Shown here: positions 36,340 through 47,545 of the stretch, one piece after another
Layout: every line of letters begins with the position of its first letter
How positions within the stretch are numbered: the stretch's first letter is position 1
Assembly (NCBI RefSeq): GCF_020400605.1
Contig: NZ_JAINRD010000024.1
Location: 62,001-126,000 of the forward strand
Source of the DNA: Streptomyces aculeolatus
GTDB lineage: Bacteria > Actinomycetota > Actinomycetes > Streptomycetales > Streptomycetaceae
Direction: 5' to 3'
DNA length: 64,000 nucleotides
Made by a program: the position numbers and the translations under genes
Notes under the pieces: generated by a model
Seen by the model: the letters and a program-made list of their open reading frames with translations, nothing else
The model's database searches: none
Told to the model about the DNA's origin: nothing

Positions 36340-36936
36340 TCACGCGGTGCCCAGCGCCGCCCGCCCGGCGAGGACCACGGCGGTGTGCCGCGCGACCCGG
36401 CCGCCGAGGTGCTCGGCGGTCGCGATGTCGGCCTTGTGCACGAAGTCGGTGCCGAGGTCGCCCATGGTGACGGCGGCGGCGCCGTTGAAGTAGCCGAGGC
36501 GGTTGAGGTCGTTCTCGCTCTCGTGGCTGACGTGCCAGCCCGGGGCGAGGCCGAGGTTGACCCAGTGCATCTGGTGCTGGGCGGCGAGCGTCGCGAAGTA
36601 GCCGAGGGTGCTGTGCTTGTCGCCGGCCTTGCACGACGAGTGCGTGAACCCGGCCCCGATCTTGTCCTTCCAGGACTCCGTACGCCAGCGGGCGCTGGTC
36701 GACTCGGCGAACCCGTGGAACGCGCTGGAGGCCGACCCCATGAGCGTCGGCGCCCCGAACACGATCGCGTCCGCGGCGTCCAGCGTCTCCCAGTCGCTCT
36801 CCTGCATCTCCTCGACGAGCACCATCGTCACCGCGGCGCCGTCGGCCTCGGCGCCGGTCCTGACGGCCTGCGCCAGCACGTGGGTGTGGCCGCGGCGGGA
36901 GTGGTAGGCGATCGCGATTCCGGGTGGCGTGTCCAT
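36340..36936 (-). CDS. flavodoxin-fold NAD(P)H:quinone oxidoreductase, WrbA-like
   Basis: The 198-residue protein begins GIAIAYHSRRGHTHVLAQAV, the FMN phosphate loop of flavodoxin-like proteins, followed by DAIVFGAPTLMGSASSAFHGFAE and SSCKAGDKHSTLGYFATLAAQHQM. These are the features of the WrbA/NfnB type. It probably reduces quinones in two-electron steps. It is upstream of the CGNR gene on the same strand, 62 nt away, but the dyads between them suggest separate control. Confidence 0.85.
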   Translation of the reverse strand: MDTPPGIAIAYHSRRGHTHVLAQAVRTGAEADGAAVTMVLVEEMQESDWETLDAADAIVFGAPTLMGSASSAFHGFAESTSARWRTESWKDKIGAGFTHSSCKAGDKHSTLGYFATLAAQHQMHWVNLGLAPGWHVSHESENDLNRLGYFNGAAAVTMGDLGTDFVHKADIATAEHLGGRVARHTAVVLAGRAALGTA

Positions 36937-37258
36937 CGAGTCGTCTCCTGAGGCGGACCGCCCCCGGCATCGCCCGTACGACGCCCCGTTGCCGGTCCAT
37001 GGCCGATGCTGCGGGGAGCCAGGATGGGCCCGGGAGGTTGGCTGAGACTATCCGGCGACTTGTCGCTCACTTGGCGCTGCCGGCCGCCGCTCGCGGGACC
37101 CCTGTGTGCACCGTTTACTAGAACGGTTTAGTTATACCCTTTATTGCTACGTCGAGATCCCTTGAAAGGCACTGAACCAACTAAACTTGACCGGTTTATG
37201 GACAGTGCCGCGGCGGGGCGCTAGCTTGCGCCAGGACCCCCACACGAAGGAGACAGCG
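36937..37258. promoter_or_regulatory. AT-richer control region upstream of the GH26 gene
   Basis: The 322-bp gap has a clear AT-rich stretch at about 37105-37200, unusual for this DNA. The pentamer GTTTA occurs at 37113, 37126 and 37194, and TAAAC (37182-37186) pairs with GTTTA (37194-37198) around a TTGACCG spacer. This looks like a sugar-responsive operator over a -35 element. No gene is visible in the gap. Confidence 0.45.
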
Positions 37259-38281
37259 ATGCCCATCGTCCGACCCCGCCGCAGACTCGGCGCGGTGTTC
37301 GCCGCGAGCGCCGCAGCCCTCGCCGCGGCAGCGGCGCTCCTCGCCGTCCCGGGTGAGGAGGCCGAGGCGTTTCCGCCCGGCTCCCGGCAGCAGGTGCTCG
37401 ACTACCTGCGGTCCCTCACCGGCACCTCGGTCGTCTCCGGCCAGCACAACAAGGAACCCGCCGCCCAGCCCGGCCAGTACACCAGGCAGGTGTACGACGT
37501 CACCGGCCAGTGGCCCGGGCTGTGGGGCGGTGACCTGATGTTCCGCGCCGAGGACATCGCCGACCGCCAGCGCGTCGTCGACCAGGCCAGGACCGAGTGG
37601 AACAACGGCTCGCTCGTCACCCTCACCTGGCACGCCTGCCCGCCCACCGGGCCCGAATCCTGCCAGTTCGAGGGCGGCGTCAAGTCGAACATCCCGGACG
37701 CGCAGTTCCGGGAGCTGGTCACCGACGGCACCGCGCTCAACTCCGTCTGGAAGCGCCGGCTCGACTCCGTCGTCCCCTATCTGCGTCAGTTGCGGGACGC
37801 CGGGGTGCCGGTGCTCTTCCGCCCCTTCCACGAGATGAACGAGTCCTGGAACTGGTGGGGCAACCGGCCCGGGGCCGACGGCAGCTCCCGGCTGTTCCGC
37901 CTCACCCGTGACCACCTCACCGGCACCCACGGCCTGGACAACCTGATCTGGGTCTGGAACGTGCAGGACAACCCGGCCGGCAACTGGAGCGGCTACTACC
38001 CGGGCGACGACTACGCCGACGTCGTGTCCCTCGACGTCTGGTACAAGAACCATCCCAGCACCTCGGACTACCAGCAGATGCAGAACATCGCCGGCGGCAA
38101 GCCGATGGCCATCGGCGAGATGGGGAAGGTCCCCGACGCCTCGCTGCTGGACAGCCAGCGGCGCTGGAGCTACTTCATGATCTGGTCGGAGCAGTTGCGC
38201 GGCAACAACTCCAACGCCGAGATCCAGGCCGCGTACTTCCACCCGCGCACGCTCAACCAGGGAGAGGTCCGGCTTCCCTGA
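37259..38281 (+). CDS. secreted glycoside hydrolase family 26 (beta-mannanase type)
   Basis: The 340-residue protein has a signal peptide ending EEAEAF. Its GH26 core shows the acid/base E192 in LFRPFHEMNESWNWWG and the nucleophile E287 in AIGEMGK. TGTSVVSGQHNKEP and DVVSLDVWYKN are also typical. It should cleave beta-1,4-mannan or related beta-glycans outside the cell. ATG 37259 has GAAGGAG 8 nt upstream. It lacks any binding module. With the GH30 enzyme nearby, it suggests use of plant polysaccharides. Confidence 0.92.
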   Translation: MPIVRPRRRLGAVFAASAAALAAAAALLAVPGEEAEAFPPGSRQQVLDYLRSLTGTSVVSGQHNKEPAAQPGQYTRQVYDVTGQWPGLWGGDLMFRAEDIADRQRVVDQARTEWNNGSLVTLTWHACPPTGPESCQFEGGVKSNIPDAQFRELVTDGTALNSVWKRRLDSVVPYLRQLRDAGVPVLFRPFHEMNESWNWWGNRPGADGSSRLFRLTRDHLTGTHGLDNLIWVWNVQDNPAGNWSGYYPGDDYADVVSLDVWYKNHPSTSDYQQMQNIAGGKPMAIGEMGKVPDASLLDSQRRWSYFMIWSEQLRGNNSNAEIQAAYFHPRTLNQGEVRLP

Positions 38282-38399
38282 CCGCCTGCGCGCGAGGGCG
38301 CGCCGGCCGGCCCGGTGTCCGCACCACGGAACCCGCGCCGGCCGGCCGCCGCCCACAGGGCTGCCCCGGAACCCGCGGCATGCTCACGACGCACAGCCC

Positions 38400-39371
38400 T
38401 CAGGCGTGCCCCGACTCGTAGTGGGCGCGGAGGAGGTCCAGGCCCCAGTCGTGGCGCACGTGGCGCCATACGGAGTGCGCGTGGTTGCCGTCGTCCTGGG
38501 TGTTGTCGTACTCGATGAGGAAGTCCGGCGCGCGTACGCAGTAGTAGTGGCGCTCGCCCGGAGCCAGCCCTCCGGCCCACGCGAAGGAGAGCCCCTCCAG
38601 GCCCTGCGCCACCGTCTCCGCCCAGCACTCCCGCGCGTACGCCTCCGGGGCCCGGGCCAGGTAGCGGCGTACCAGGCCCTCCAGCCGGCCGCGCTGGGCC
38701 GGCGTCATGTCCCCGTACGGCAGGCCCGCCGGCAGCAGGTCCGGGTCGGCGAAGGGGTCGGCGCGGGTGAGGATGTCGTCCGGGGGTTCCGCGGCGAAGA
38801 CCGCCGTGCGGCGCGCGGCGGTGTCCAGATCCGCGACCAGGTCGCGGGCCATGTCCTCCTCGGGGCCCAGCAGCCGGCCGGCCCGCGGTCCCGACGCGAC
38901 GACCGCGGGCTCCGAGCCGATGAAGTGCGGGGTGACCCGCAGGCCCGCGGGCGTGATCAGTACGTGTACGGCCAGGTGGTGGCCGTTCATCCGCCAGCCC
39001 CACGCTCCCCCCGCCTCCGGGTCGCCGAGCAGCCGCAGCCAGTAGCGGTCCGGCCCCGGGCGGCCGACCAGCTCGCGGCGGTGGCGCTCCACCTCGATCG
39101 CACCGGCCGCCAGCCGCCCGCCGTGCTCGCTGTGCGCCGCGGCGAGCACCGCGTCGACGGCCGCGCGCTGGTCGCCGTCCAGTTCCTCGGTGGGCAGGCC
39201 GGGACGGGGCCCCGGCACGTACTTCCACTCGCGCCACTCGGGCGCGTCCAGCCGGGCGGGCCCGGCGCGCAACTCCCGTACCTGCTCCGGCTCCAGCACG
39301 GCCAGCAGCGCCCGCACCGCCTCCCGCATCCGCGCCGCGGCCTTCGCCGCGGACCCGTCGGATCCCCCCAC
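38400..39371 (-). CDS. DUF3500 domain protein
   Basis: The 323-residue protein has EWREWKYVPGPRPGLPTEELDGDQR near the start, then GWRMNGHHLAVHVLITP, PHFIGSEPAVV and, at the end, HYYCVRAPDFLIEYDNTQDDGNHAHSVWRHVRHDWG. This is the DUF3500 pattern. GTG 39371 is preferred to an ATG at 39425, because it has a strong GGGAGG 5 nt upstream. No signal peptide is seen. The function is unknown. It lies between two convergent or parallel glycosidase genes but has no direct tie to them. Confidence 0.82.
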   Translation of the reverse strand: MGGSDGSAAKAAARMREAVRALLAVLEPEQVRELRAGPARLDAPEWREWKYVPGPRPGLPTEELDGDQRAAVDAVLAAAHSEHGGRLAAGAIEVERHRRELVGRPGPDRYWLRLLGDPEAGGAWGWRMNGHHLAVHVLITPAGLRVTPHFIGSEPAVVASGPRAGRLLGPEEDMARDLVADLDTAARRTAVFAAEPPDDILTRADPFADPDLLPAGLPYGDMTPAQRGRLEGLVRRYLARAPEAYARECWAETVAQGLEGLSFAWAGGLAPGERHYYCVRAPDFLIEYDNTQDDGNHAHSVWRHVRHDWGLDLLRAHYESGHA

Positions 39372-39458
39372 CCGTTCCTCCCGTACGTCGCCGGATCGCC
39401 GGGGGCGTCGCCCCCGGCGATCCATAGTGCAGTACGCGCGCTGTGCGCGGGCGGGGGC

Positions 39459-41390
39459 TCACGCCGTGTTGAGCGTCCACTTCTGGTTCGCGCCGCCCGT
39501 GCAGGACCAGATCTGCGTCTTCGCCCCGTCCGCCGAGGTGTTGCCCGTGACGTCGAGGCACTTGCCCGAGCCCGCGCCGACGACGTCGTGGGTCACGGGG
39601 TCGTACGTCCACTGCTGCGCGGCGGTGCCGTTGCAGGCGTAGAGCTGGACGGCGGTGCCGTTCGCCGTGCCGGCGCCCGCGACGTCCAGGCACTTGCCGA
39701 GCGCCCTGATGGTGCCGTCCGCGCCCACGGTCCAGCGCTGCGCGGTGCTGCCGTTGCAGCCGTGGATCTGTACGGGCGTGCCGTCCGCGGTGGCGCCGCC
39801 GGCGACGTCGAGGCACTTGCCCGCGATGCCCGTCAGCGTGCCCGTACCGGTGCCGGGCACGCTGCCCGAGGGGGTGCCGGCCCAGGTGAAGGTGGCGGTG
39901 GTGCGGGCGGGCAGGGAGTAGGTGAAGGACTGGCCGCCCCAGTCGACGCGTACGGAGCGCGCGGACGTGCCGCCGTTGTGGGCGATGAGGGCCTTGGAGC
40001 CGTCCGGGTTGCGCCAGGCCACGTTGGGCACCGTGGTGCTCGCCGTGGAGGCGATGCGCCGGGCGCCGGGCTTGACGAACTTGGTGAGGTGGCCGGTGGT
40101 GTAGTACTCGATGGTGTTGTCGACCTGACCCGCCCGCGGGCCGCCCTCCTGCACGGTGATCAGGCCCGTGCAGGTGCCGCAGCCGCCGTTGTGCGGGCCC
40201 ATGTTCTGGTTCAGCGCGAGGCTCCACTTGACCACGCTGCCGCTCCAGTTGCGGGTGTAGTTGACGATGTCGGCCATGTCCTCGTTGTGCTGGTTGCCGA
40301 TCCAGGTGCCGCCGGAGTGCTCGGTGCTGAACTGCGGGACGGCCGGGTACTGCTGGTGCACCTGGCTGCCGACGGCGGGGTCGCCGGCGTAGCCGTGCCA
40401 GGCGATGCCGCCGAAGAGGGGGTCGTCGCGTACGCCGGGGTCGGCGAGGATGGCCTGGCCGATCTGGCCGTAGTCGCCGTAGTTCCAGTCGTGGACCATG
40501 ACCTTCGTCGTGATGCCGGCCGCGCGGAAGGCCGGGTAGACGTGGTTCTTGGTGAACTCGATCAGCCCGGAGGAGTTCCAGCTCATCCCGGGGTAGTTCA
40601 TGGCGGTGGGGTTGCCGGCCTGGCAGCAGTTGGGCTCGTTCTGCACGGAGACGTAGTCGACCTTGATGCCCGCGGCCTGGTAGCTCTGCACGTACTTGAC
40701 CAGGTACTGGGCGTACATGGGGTAGTACTCCCACTTCAGCCAGCCCATCTGGTCCATCCGGCCGTTGTCCTTCATCCACCCCGGCGCGCTCCACGGCACG
40801 CCCTTGACGCGCAGCGCGGGGTTGAGCTGCTCGGCCTGCGCGGTGAGCAGCCGGACGTTCGTGTCGTAGCCGTTGGCGCCGAAGTCGTCCAGGGTGCAGC
40901 AGGTGTCGTCGAGTGAGACGTGCCCGGGGCGGGACAGGTCGGAGGCGCCGATCGGGTTGCGTACGAAGGACAGCCCGATGCCGTCGGTCGGCGAGAACAG
41001 CCGCCGCATGACCGCGTCGCGGGTCTCGGCGCTGACCGGGCCGCCGCGCAGCAGGTACGCGGTGGTGTCGGTGATCGACGCGCCGCCGCCCTCGAACTGC
41101 TGGTACGTCGTGCCCTCGTCGACCCGGATCGTCGTCTCGGCGCCGCCGCCGGCCGGGCCGAAGGCGAGCGGGGACTGCTGCTGGAGCCCGCGGGTGACGT
41201 TGCGGCCGCCGGAGTCCGAGGTGGTGGTGAGCCACGCGTCGACGCGCTCGCCGGCGGCGGCTGCCCGGGGGGTGAGCCCCGGGGCGGCGACCAGGGCGGC
41301 GGCCAGCAGCAGGACGGCGGCGAGCAGCGCCGGGAGCCGGTGGTTCGGGGAGGTGTGTCCGAGCAGGTGGAGCCTGGGTGACGGGATCAT
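39459..41390 (-). CDS. secreted GH30 glycosidase with C-terminal ricin-type (CBM13) domain
   Basis: The 643-residue protein has a signal peptide ending AAAAGE. The GH30 barrel has FEGGGASITDTTAYLL, FVRNPIGASDLSR, acid/base E252 in YVSVQNEPNCC and nucleophile E357 in FSTEHSGG. A beta-sandwich follows, then a ricin-type trefoil from about residue 510 with three Q-x-W repeats (AQRWTV, AQQWTY, NQKWTL) bearing KCLDVAG motifs. Members cleave beta-1,6-glucan or -galactan, or glucosylceramide; the exact substrate is open. GAGG lies 8 nt before the ATG at 41390. Confidence 0.93.
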   Translation of the reverse strand: MIPSPRLHLLGHTSPNHRLPALLAAVLLLAAALVAAPGLTPRAAAAGERVDAWLTTTSDSGGRNVTRGLQQQSPLAFGPAGGGAETTIRVDEGTTYQQFEGGGASITDTTAYLLRGGPVSAETRDAVMRRLFSPTDGIGLSFVRNPIGASDLSRPGHVSLDDTCCTLDDFGANGYDTNVRLLTAQAEQLNPALRVKGVPWSAPGWMKDNGRMDQMGWLKWEYYPMYAQYLVKYVQSYQAAGIKVDYVSVQNEPNCCQAGNPTAMNYPGMSWNSSGLIEFTKNHVYPAFRAAGITTKVMVHDWNYGDYGQIGQAILADPGVRDDPLFGGIAWHGYAGDPAVGSQVHQQYPAVPQFSTEHSGGTWIGNQHNEDMADIVNYTRNWSGSVVKWSLALNQNMGPHNGGCGTCTGLITVQEGGPRAGQVDNTIEYYTTGHLTKFVKPGARRIASTASTTVPNVAWRNPDGSKALIAHNGGTSARSVRVDWGGQSFTYSLPARTTATFTWAGTPSGSVPGTGTGTLTGIAGKCLDVAGGATADGTPVQIHGCNGSTAQRWTVGADGTIRALGKCLDVAGAGTANGTAVQLYACNGTAAQQWTYDPVTHDVVGAGSGKCLDVTGNTSADGAKTQIWSCTGGANQKWTLNTA

Positions 41391-41570
41391 GGTGTGCCTC
41401 TCGTGGAGGGGTGCCCGTGCCTTCGGAAGGTGAAGGGGTTTGCGGCTCTCCGTACTTATTTCACGGCGTGATTGAACTGGTATGCCATGCTCGCGTCAAG
41501 AGGTCGGAATGCGTCCGTCCAGAAGTCGACGGCGATACGCGCCGCGCCCCCGGCCGCTACGGGGCCGGGC

Positions 41571-41836
41571 TCACCGCGCCGCCGCCCACCCGGCGGCGGC
41601 CACGACCTCCCCGGCGATCTCCGCCACGCCACGCCCCGTCCGTCCGTCACCACCCGCACGGTGCCCGCCGCCGCCTGCTCCGCCAGCCGCCGGGCCATGG
41701 ACGCGCTGCGCCGCACCTGCTGCTCGAACTCCGAGCCCCGCTCGCGCCCGGCCAGCCGGGCGCGAGCGGTGGCGTCGACGGTGGACTTCCCCGCTCCGGA
41801 CCGGCCGCCGATGAGCAGCACCTCGGTGATCGTCAC
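41571..41836 (-). pseudogene. P-loop ATP-binding protein, deleted and frameshifted
   Basis: The start reads ITEVLLIGGRSGAGKSTV, an intact Walker A, and joins directly to DATARARLAGRERGSEFEQQVRRSASMARRL, a C-terminal part of nucleotide-kinase-like proteins that in full-length relatives is far downstream. The middle (about 100 codons in my recollection of the family) is missing. Near 41645 the frame shifts by a tandem 5-bp duplication (GTGGC), after which EIAGEVVAAAGW continues in another frame to a stop at 41571. No function is expected. Confidence 0.75.
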
Positions 41837-41911
41837 CCGCGGAGCCTGCCACCGGCCGCGCCCGGGCGGCACCCGGTTTTGCGGCCGGGCCGCGTTGTCA
41901 GTGGCAGGTTC

Positions 41912-41917
41912 TAGGGT
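41912..41917 (+). promoter_or_regulatory. -10 box upstream of the UvrA-like gene
   Basis: TAGGGT lies 56 bp before the start codon, which has its own ribosome-binding site (CGGAGAGACG). This is the typical actinomycete -10 form; no good -35 is visible. Confidence 0.35.
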
Positions 41918-41973
41918 GGCCGGACCGCCGCCGACACGGTCGCGCGACCGCCAGACACCCCGGAGAGACGAGC

Positions 41974-44355
<2,382 letters not shown>

Positions 44356-44392
44356 CGGGAGGCGGGCGAAGCCGCTGGTGCGGGGGCTGTGG

Positions 44393-44398
44393 CATGGT
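44393..44398 (+). promoter_or_regulatory. -10 box of a probable leaderless AraC promoter
   Basis: CATGGT ends 6 nt before the GTG at 44405. No purine-rich ribosome-binding site fits in between, so the mRNA is probably leaderless. Confidence 0.3.
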
Positions 44399-44404
44399 GG
44401 TGAG

Positions 44405-44824
44405 GTGAGGCTGGAGGATCTTGCCCGGCTGCGCCGGGCCCGGGACGCGATGGACCGCGACTACGCGCTGCCGCTGGACGTGGCGGAGCTGGCGCGGGTC
44501 GCGCTCATGTCGCCGGGGCACTTCTCCCGCAGCTTCCGCGCCGCCTACGGGGAGACGCCGTACAGCTACCTGATGACGCGCCGCATCGAGCGGGCCAAGG
44601 CGCTGCTGCGGCGCGGCGACCTGACGGTGACCGAGGTGTGCTTCGCGGTCGGCTGCTCGTCGCTGGGCTCGTTCAGCTCGCGCTTCACCGAGCTGGTCGG
44701 CGAGAGCCCGAGCGCCTACCGGGCCCGTACGCACGACGACGGTGCCGCCATCCCGGCGTGCATCGCCAAGATCCGCACGCGGCCGGTGCGGCGGCGCGGC
44801 GTCGAGGACCCCCTCCTCCGGTAG
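44405..44824 (+). CDS. AraC-family HTH regulator (short)
   Basis: The 139-residue protein is little more than a double HTH: DVAELARVALMSPGHFSRSFRAAYGETPYSYLMTRRIERAKALLRRGDLTVTEVCFAVGCSSLGSFSSRFTELVGESPSAYR. GTG 44405 is chosen over GTG 44378 because it keeps the correct distance from the -10 box. The stop codon overlaps the -10 box of the next gene, a VOC protein, the pair being a common streptomycete module. The VOC protein is its likely target. Confidence 0.85.
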   Translation: MRLEDLARLRRARDAMDRDYALPLDVAELARVALMSPGHFSRSFRAAYGETPYSYLMTRRIERAKALLRRGDLTVTEVCFAVGCSSLGSFSSRFTELVGESPSAYRARTHDDGAAIPACIAKIRTRPVRRRGVEDPLLR

Positions 44825-44827
44825 CGT
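44822..44827 (+). promoter_or_regulatory. -10 box of the VOC gene, overlapping the AraC stop codon
   Basis: TAGCGT begins with the TAG stop of the AraC gene and ends 7 nt before the VOC ATG at 44835, so a leaderless VOC mRNA is possible. Confidence 0.4.
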
Positions 44828-44834
44828 GATCCGC

Positions 44835-45251
44835 ATGGGAATCGTGCTCTCGCAGTGCTTCATCGCCGTCGATGACCATGACAAGGCCCTCGCCTTCTAC
44901 CGCGACGTCCTCGGTCTGGAAGTCCGCAACGACGTCGAGTTCGAGGGCATGCGCTGGGTGACCGTCGGGGCGCCCGAGCAGCCCGGCGTGCACATCGTCC
45001 TCGAACCGCCGCTGGCCGACCCGTACGCCCCGGCCGCGGACCGCGAGGCCATGGAGCGGCTGCTCGCGAAGGGGCTGCTGCGCGGCGTCATCTTCGCCAC
45101 GGACGACTGCGACGCGACGTTCGAGCGCATCCGCGGTTCGGGCGCGGAGGTGGTGCAGGAGCCGGCCGACCAGCCCTACGGGGTACGGGACTGCGCGTTC
45201 CGCGACCCGTCGGGCAACCTGCTCCGCTTCAGCCAGCCGAGCAGTTCCTGA
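44835..45251 (+). CDS. VOC-superfamily (glyoxalase/bleomycin-resistance-like) protein
   Basis: The 138-residue protein has CFIAVDDHDKALAFYRDVLGLEVRNDVEF, the first beta-alpha-beta unit, and a second unit VIFATDDCDATFERIRGSGAEVVQEP with YGVRDCAFRDPSGNLLRFSQP, including the usual C-terminal metal Glu position region. Such proteins bind or detoxify small molecules. It is paired with the AraC gene (10 nt apart). The ligand is unknown. Confidence 0.87.
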   Translation: MGIVLSQCFIAVDDHDKALAFYRDVLGLEVRNDVEFEGMRWVTVGAPEQPGVHIVLEPPLADPYAPAADREAMERLLAKGLLRGVIFATDDCDATFERIRGSGAEVVQEPADQPYGVRDCAFRDPSGNLLRFSQPSSS

Positions 45252-45275
45252 CAGCCGCTCCCGGCCCGGCGGCTC

Positions 45276-45917
45276 CTACCTGGCCCCCTCCAGCCGGGCC
45301 GAGCGGGCCGCGGCGGCCTCGGCGACCCGGCGGCTCTCCCGCGCGGTGCGCTCGGCGTCCGCCACCCGCCCGCGGGCCTTCTCCACCTGCCAGTGCGCCG
45401 CGTCCCGCGCCGCCCCGGCCGCCTCCATCTCCCGCTCCAGGACGCCGATGTACTCCTGCGCCTGGCGCAGCCCGGCCTCGGCCCTGGCCTGCTGCTGCTC
45501 GGCCTGCCGCACCTCCCCGTCCAGCCGCACGGCCTGCCACTGCGCCTCCTCGGCCTCCTGCCGGGCGCTGAGCATCTCCAGGAAGCCGGCGAGGTTCCGC
45601 ACCGCGCCGGCCATCTGCTGCAGCAGGAATGCGGCCGAGGCGACGTCGTGCACCTCGAAGTTGTTCGCGCTGTCGGCCTCGTCGGACACCCGCAGGAACG
45701 GCCGTCCCGGGCGCCCGTCGGTCAGCGAGTACGCGCACAGATCCACATCGAACCCCACTGTCTGGCGGGGGTCGCCCCGCCCCTGAAACATCGCCCCGGC
45801 ATTCCAGCCCAGATGCAGCACCCGGGACAGGTCGTCACCGAGAGCCCCGAAATGGTCTTCCGGTGAGTCGGCCATGTTGCACCACGGCGGACAGACGAAT
45901 TGGAGGCACTCATCCAT
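45276..45917 (-). CDS. DUF6907-like protein with coiled-coil C-terminus
   Basis: The 213-residue protein starts with a small Cys/His motif, CPPWCNMADSPEDHFG, as in DUF6907, followed by FDVDLCAYSLTDGRPGRPFLRVSDE. From about residue 110 it is a long Ala/Glu/Arg/Gln-rich helix (LRQAQEYIGVLEREMEAAGAARDAAHWQVEKARGR) with heptad character, so it probably dimerises. ATG 45917 follows AAGGGTG by 8 nt; an earlier GTG at 45926 lacks spacing. The function is unknown. Confidence 0.75.
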   Translation of the reverse strand: MDECLQFVCPPWCNMADSPEDHFGALGDDLSRVLHLGWNAGAMFQGRGDPRQTVGFDVDLCAYSLTDGRPGRPFLRVSDEADSANNFEVHDVASAAFLLQQMAGAVRNLAGFLEMLSARQEAEEAQWQAVRLDGEVRQAEQQQARAEAGLRQAQEYIGVLEREMEAAGAARDAAHWQVEKARGRVADAERTARESRRVAEAAAARSARLEGAR

Positions 45918-46117
45918 GACGGTCACCCTTTTCGTATCGTCACGAGGCGCCCCGGACTGGAGTGTTGATCACCCGGAGGGGGTACGAGGGGCGGGAGTGG
46001 GGTGACGGAGGGTGGCGAACTCGCCGCGTACGCACCGGTGATGGCGCGGCCCGAAGTCCCGGACGCACCTGCATGCGCATGCGTACGCGGCGGCAAGTCC
46101 CCTGGTCCGAGGCGGAG

Positions 46118-47545
46118 TTAGGGGCCGGCGAGCGCCCGGTCCACCAGTGCGCCCGCCGCGCCCGTGTACGAGGCGGGGTCCAGGAGCGCCGCCAGGGCCG
46201 GTTCGTCGAAGTGTTCGGCGATCGCGGGCACTGCCGCGAGGATCGCCGGCAGGCCCCGTCCCGTACGCTCCGACTCCGCCGCGGCGTCGGTGAGCAACTG
46301 CTTCGCCCGCGCCTTGCCGAGCAGCGGGGCGAGCACCGCCGCGACGCGCTCGGAGGTGACCAGGTGCTCCGTCAGCCGCATGTTCGCGCGCATGCGGTCG
46401 GGCCTGACCTGGAGCCCCTCGGCGAGTTCGGCGGCGGTGTGCGCCGCGCCGCCCGCCAGGCGCAGGCACTCGCGCAGCAGATGCCACTCGGCGTGCCACG
46501 CGCCCGCGGAGCGCTCGTCCTCGGTGACCAGGCACTGGGTCACCGCCGCGGCCAGCGCCGGGACCTGGAGGGAGGCGCTGCGCACGAGGGTGGCGAGGAC
46601 CGGGTTCCGCTTGTGCGGCATCGCGGAGGAGCCGCCGCGGCCGGCCACCGCGGGCTCTGCCACCTCGCCGACCTCGGTCCTGCCGAGGGACTGCACGTCG
46701 ACGGCGATCTTCCCGAGCGCCCCGGCGACGAAGGCCGTCGCGGCGGCGACGTCCGCGACCGGGGCGCGCAGGACGTGCCAGGGCAGGACGGCGGGCGCGA
46801 GCCCCGTCTCGTCGGCGAACGCGCCGGTCAGCCGCTCGGCGTAGGCACCGGAGTCCGCCGTTCCGGCGCCGTCGAGCGCCGCGTACTCCAGATACCCCGC
46901 CAGCGTCCCCGCCGCCCCGCCGAGCGACACGGGCAGCCCGCCGTCCAGCACCCGCCCCACCCGCTCGGCGGCGTCCAGCGCCAGCGCCCGCCAGCCGGCG
47001 GCCTTGAGCCCGAACGTCGTCGGCACCGCGTGCAGCGTCAGCGTCCGCCCGGCCATCAGCGTGTCGCGGTGCTCCGCCGCCAGCCCCTCCAGGGCGCGCG
47101 CGGTGCGCAGCAGGTCGGCGCGGACGAGCCGCAGCGCCCGGTCGCACACCAGCATCGCGCCGGTGTCGAAGACGTCCTGGCTGGTCGAGCCCCGGTGCAC
47201 GTACTCCGCGGCCGCGGGGTCGCGTTCTGCCACGACCCCGCTGAGGGCCTTGACCAGGCCGACGACCGGGTTGGCCGTCTCCCGCGCGGCGCACGCGAGC
47301 GCGCGCAGGTTGAGCAGGTCGGCGCGGGCCGCGGCGGTGATCGCGGCGGCGGCGGACGCGGGCATGGTGCCCGTACGGGCCTGGGCGCGGGCCAGCGCCG
47401 CCTCGGCGTCCAGCATCGCCTGCAGCCACGCCCGGTCCGACACGGCGGCCTCGACGGGGGTGCCGGCCCGCACGGGGGAGAGGAGGCCCGCGTCGGGGTC
47501 GGCGGCGGGGGCGGCGTCCGGGGGCGGGGGCGGGGACGGGGTCAC
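46118..47545 (-). CDS. fumarase/aspartase-superfamily lyase (PcaB/CreD-like, possible nitrosuccinate lyase)
   Basis: The 475-residue protein has the superfamily signature GGSSAMPHKRNPVLATL, plus HRGSTSQDVFDTGAMLV and GRTLTLHAVPTTFGLKAAGW, which resemble 3-carboxymuconate cycloisomerase (PcaB). That is the branch to which nitrosuccinate lyase CreD belongs. GTG 47545 overlaps the stop of the upstream flavoprotein in GTGA and has GAGGAG before it, so the pair is translationally coupled. No other protocatechuate genes are near, which favours CreD over PcaB. The activity is inferred; a plain adenylosuccinate-lyase relative remains possible. Confidence 0.8.
   Translation of the reverse strand: MTPSPPPPPDAAPAADPDAGLLSPVRAGTPVEAAVSDRAWLQAMLDAEAALARAQARTGTMPASAAAAITAAARADLLNLRALACAARETANPVVGLVKALSGVVAERDPAAAEYVHRGSTSQDVFDTGAMLVCDRALRLVRADLLRTARALEGLAAEHRDTLMAGRTLTLHAVPTTFGLKAAGWRALALDAAERVGRVLDGGLPVSLGGAAGTLAGYLEYAALDGAGTADSGAYAERLTGAFADETGLAPAVLPWHVLRAPVADVAAATAFVAGALGKIAVDVQSLGRTEVGEVAEPAVAGRGGSSAMPHKRNPVLATLVRSASLQVPALAAAVTQCLVTEDERSAGAWHAEWHLLRECLRLAGGAAHTAAELAEGLQVRPDRMRANMRLTEHLVTSERVAAVLAPLLGKARAKQLLTDAAAESERTGRGLPAILAAVPAIAEHFDEPALAALLDPASYTGAAGALVDRALAGP

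Noticed and set aside
46118..47545. Calling the lyase a protocatechuate-pathway PcaB
   Set aside because: No other pca genes are present and it is translationally coupled to a flavoprotein; the CreD-like reading fits the context better, although it is unproven.
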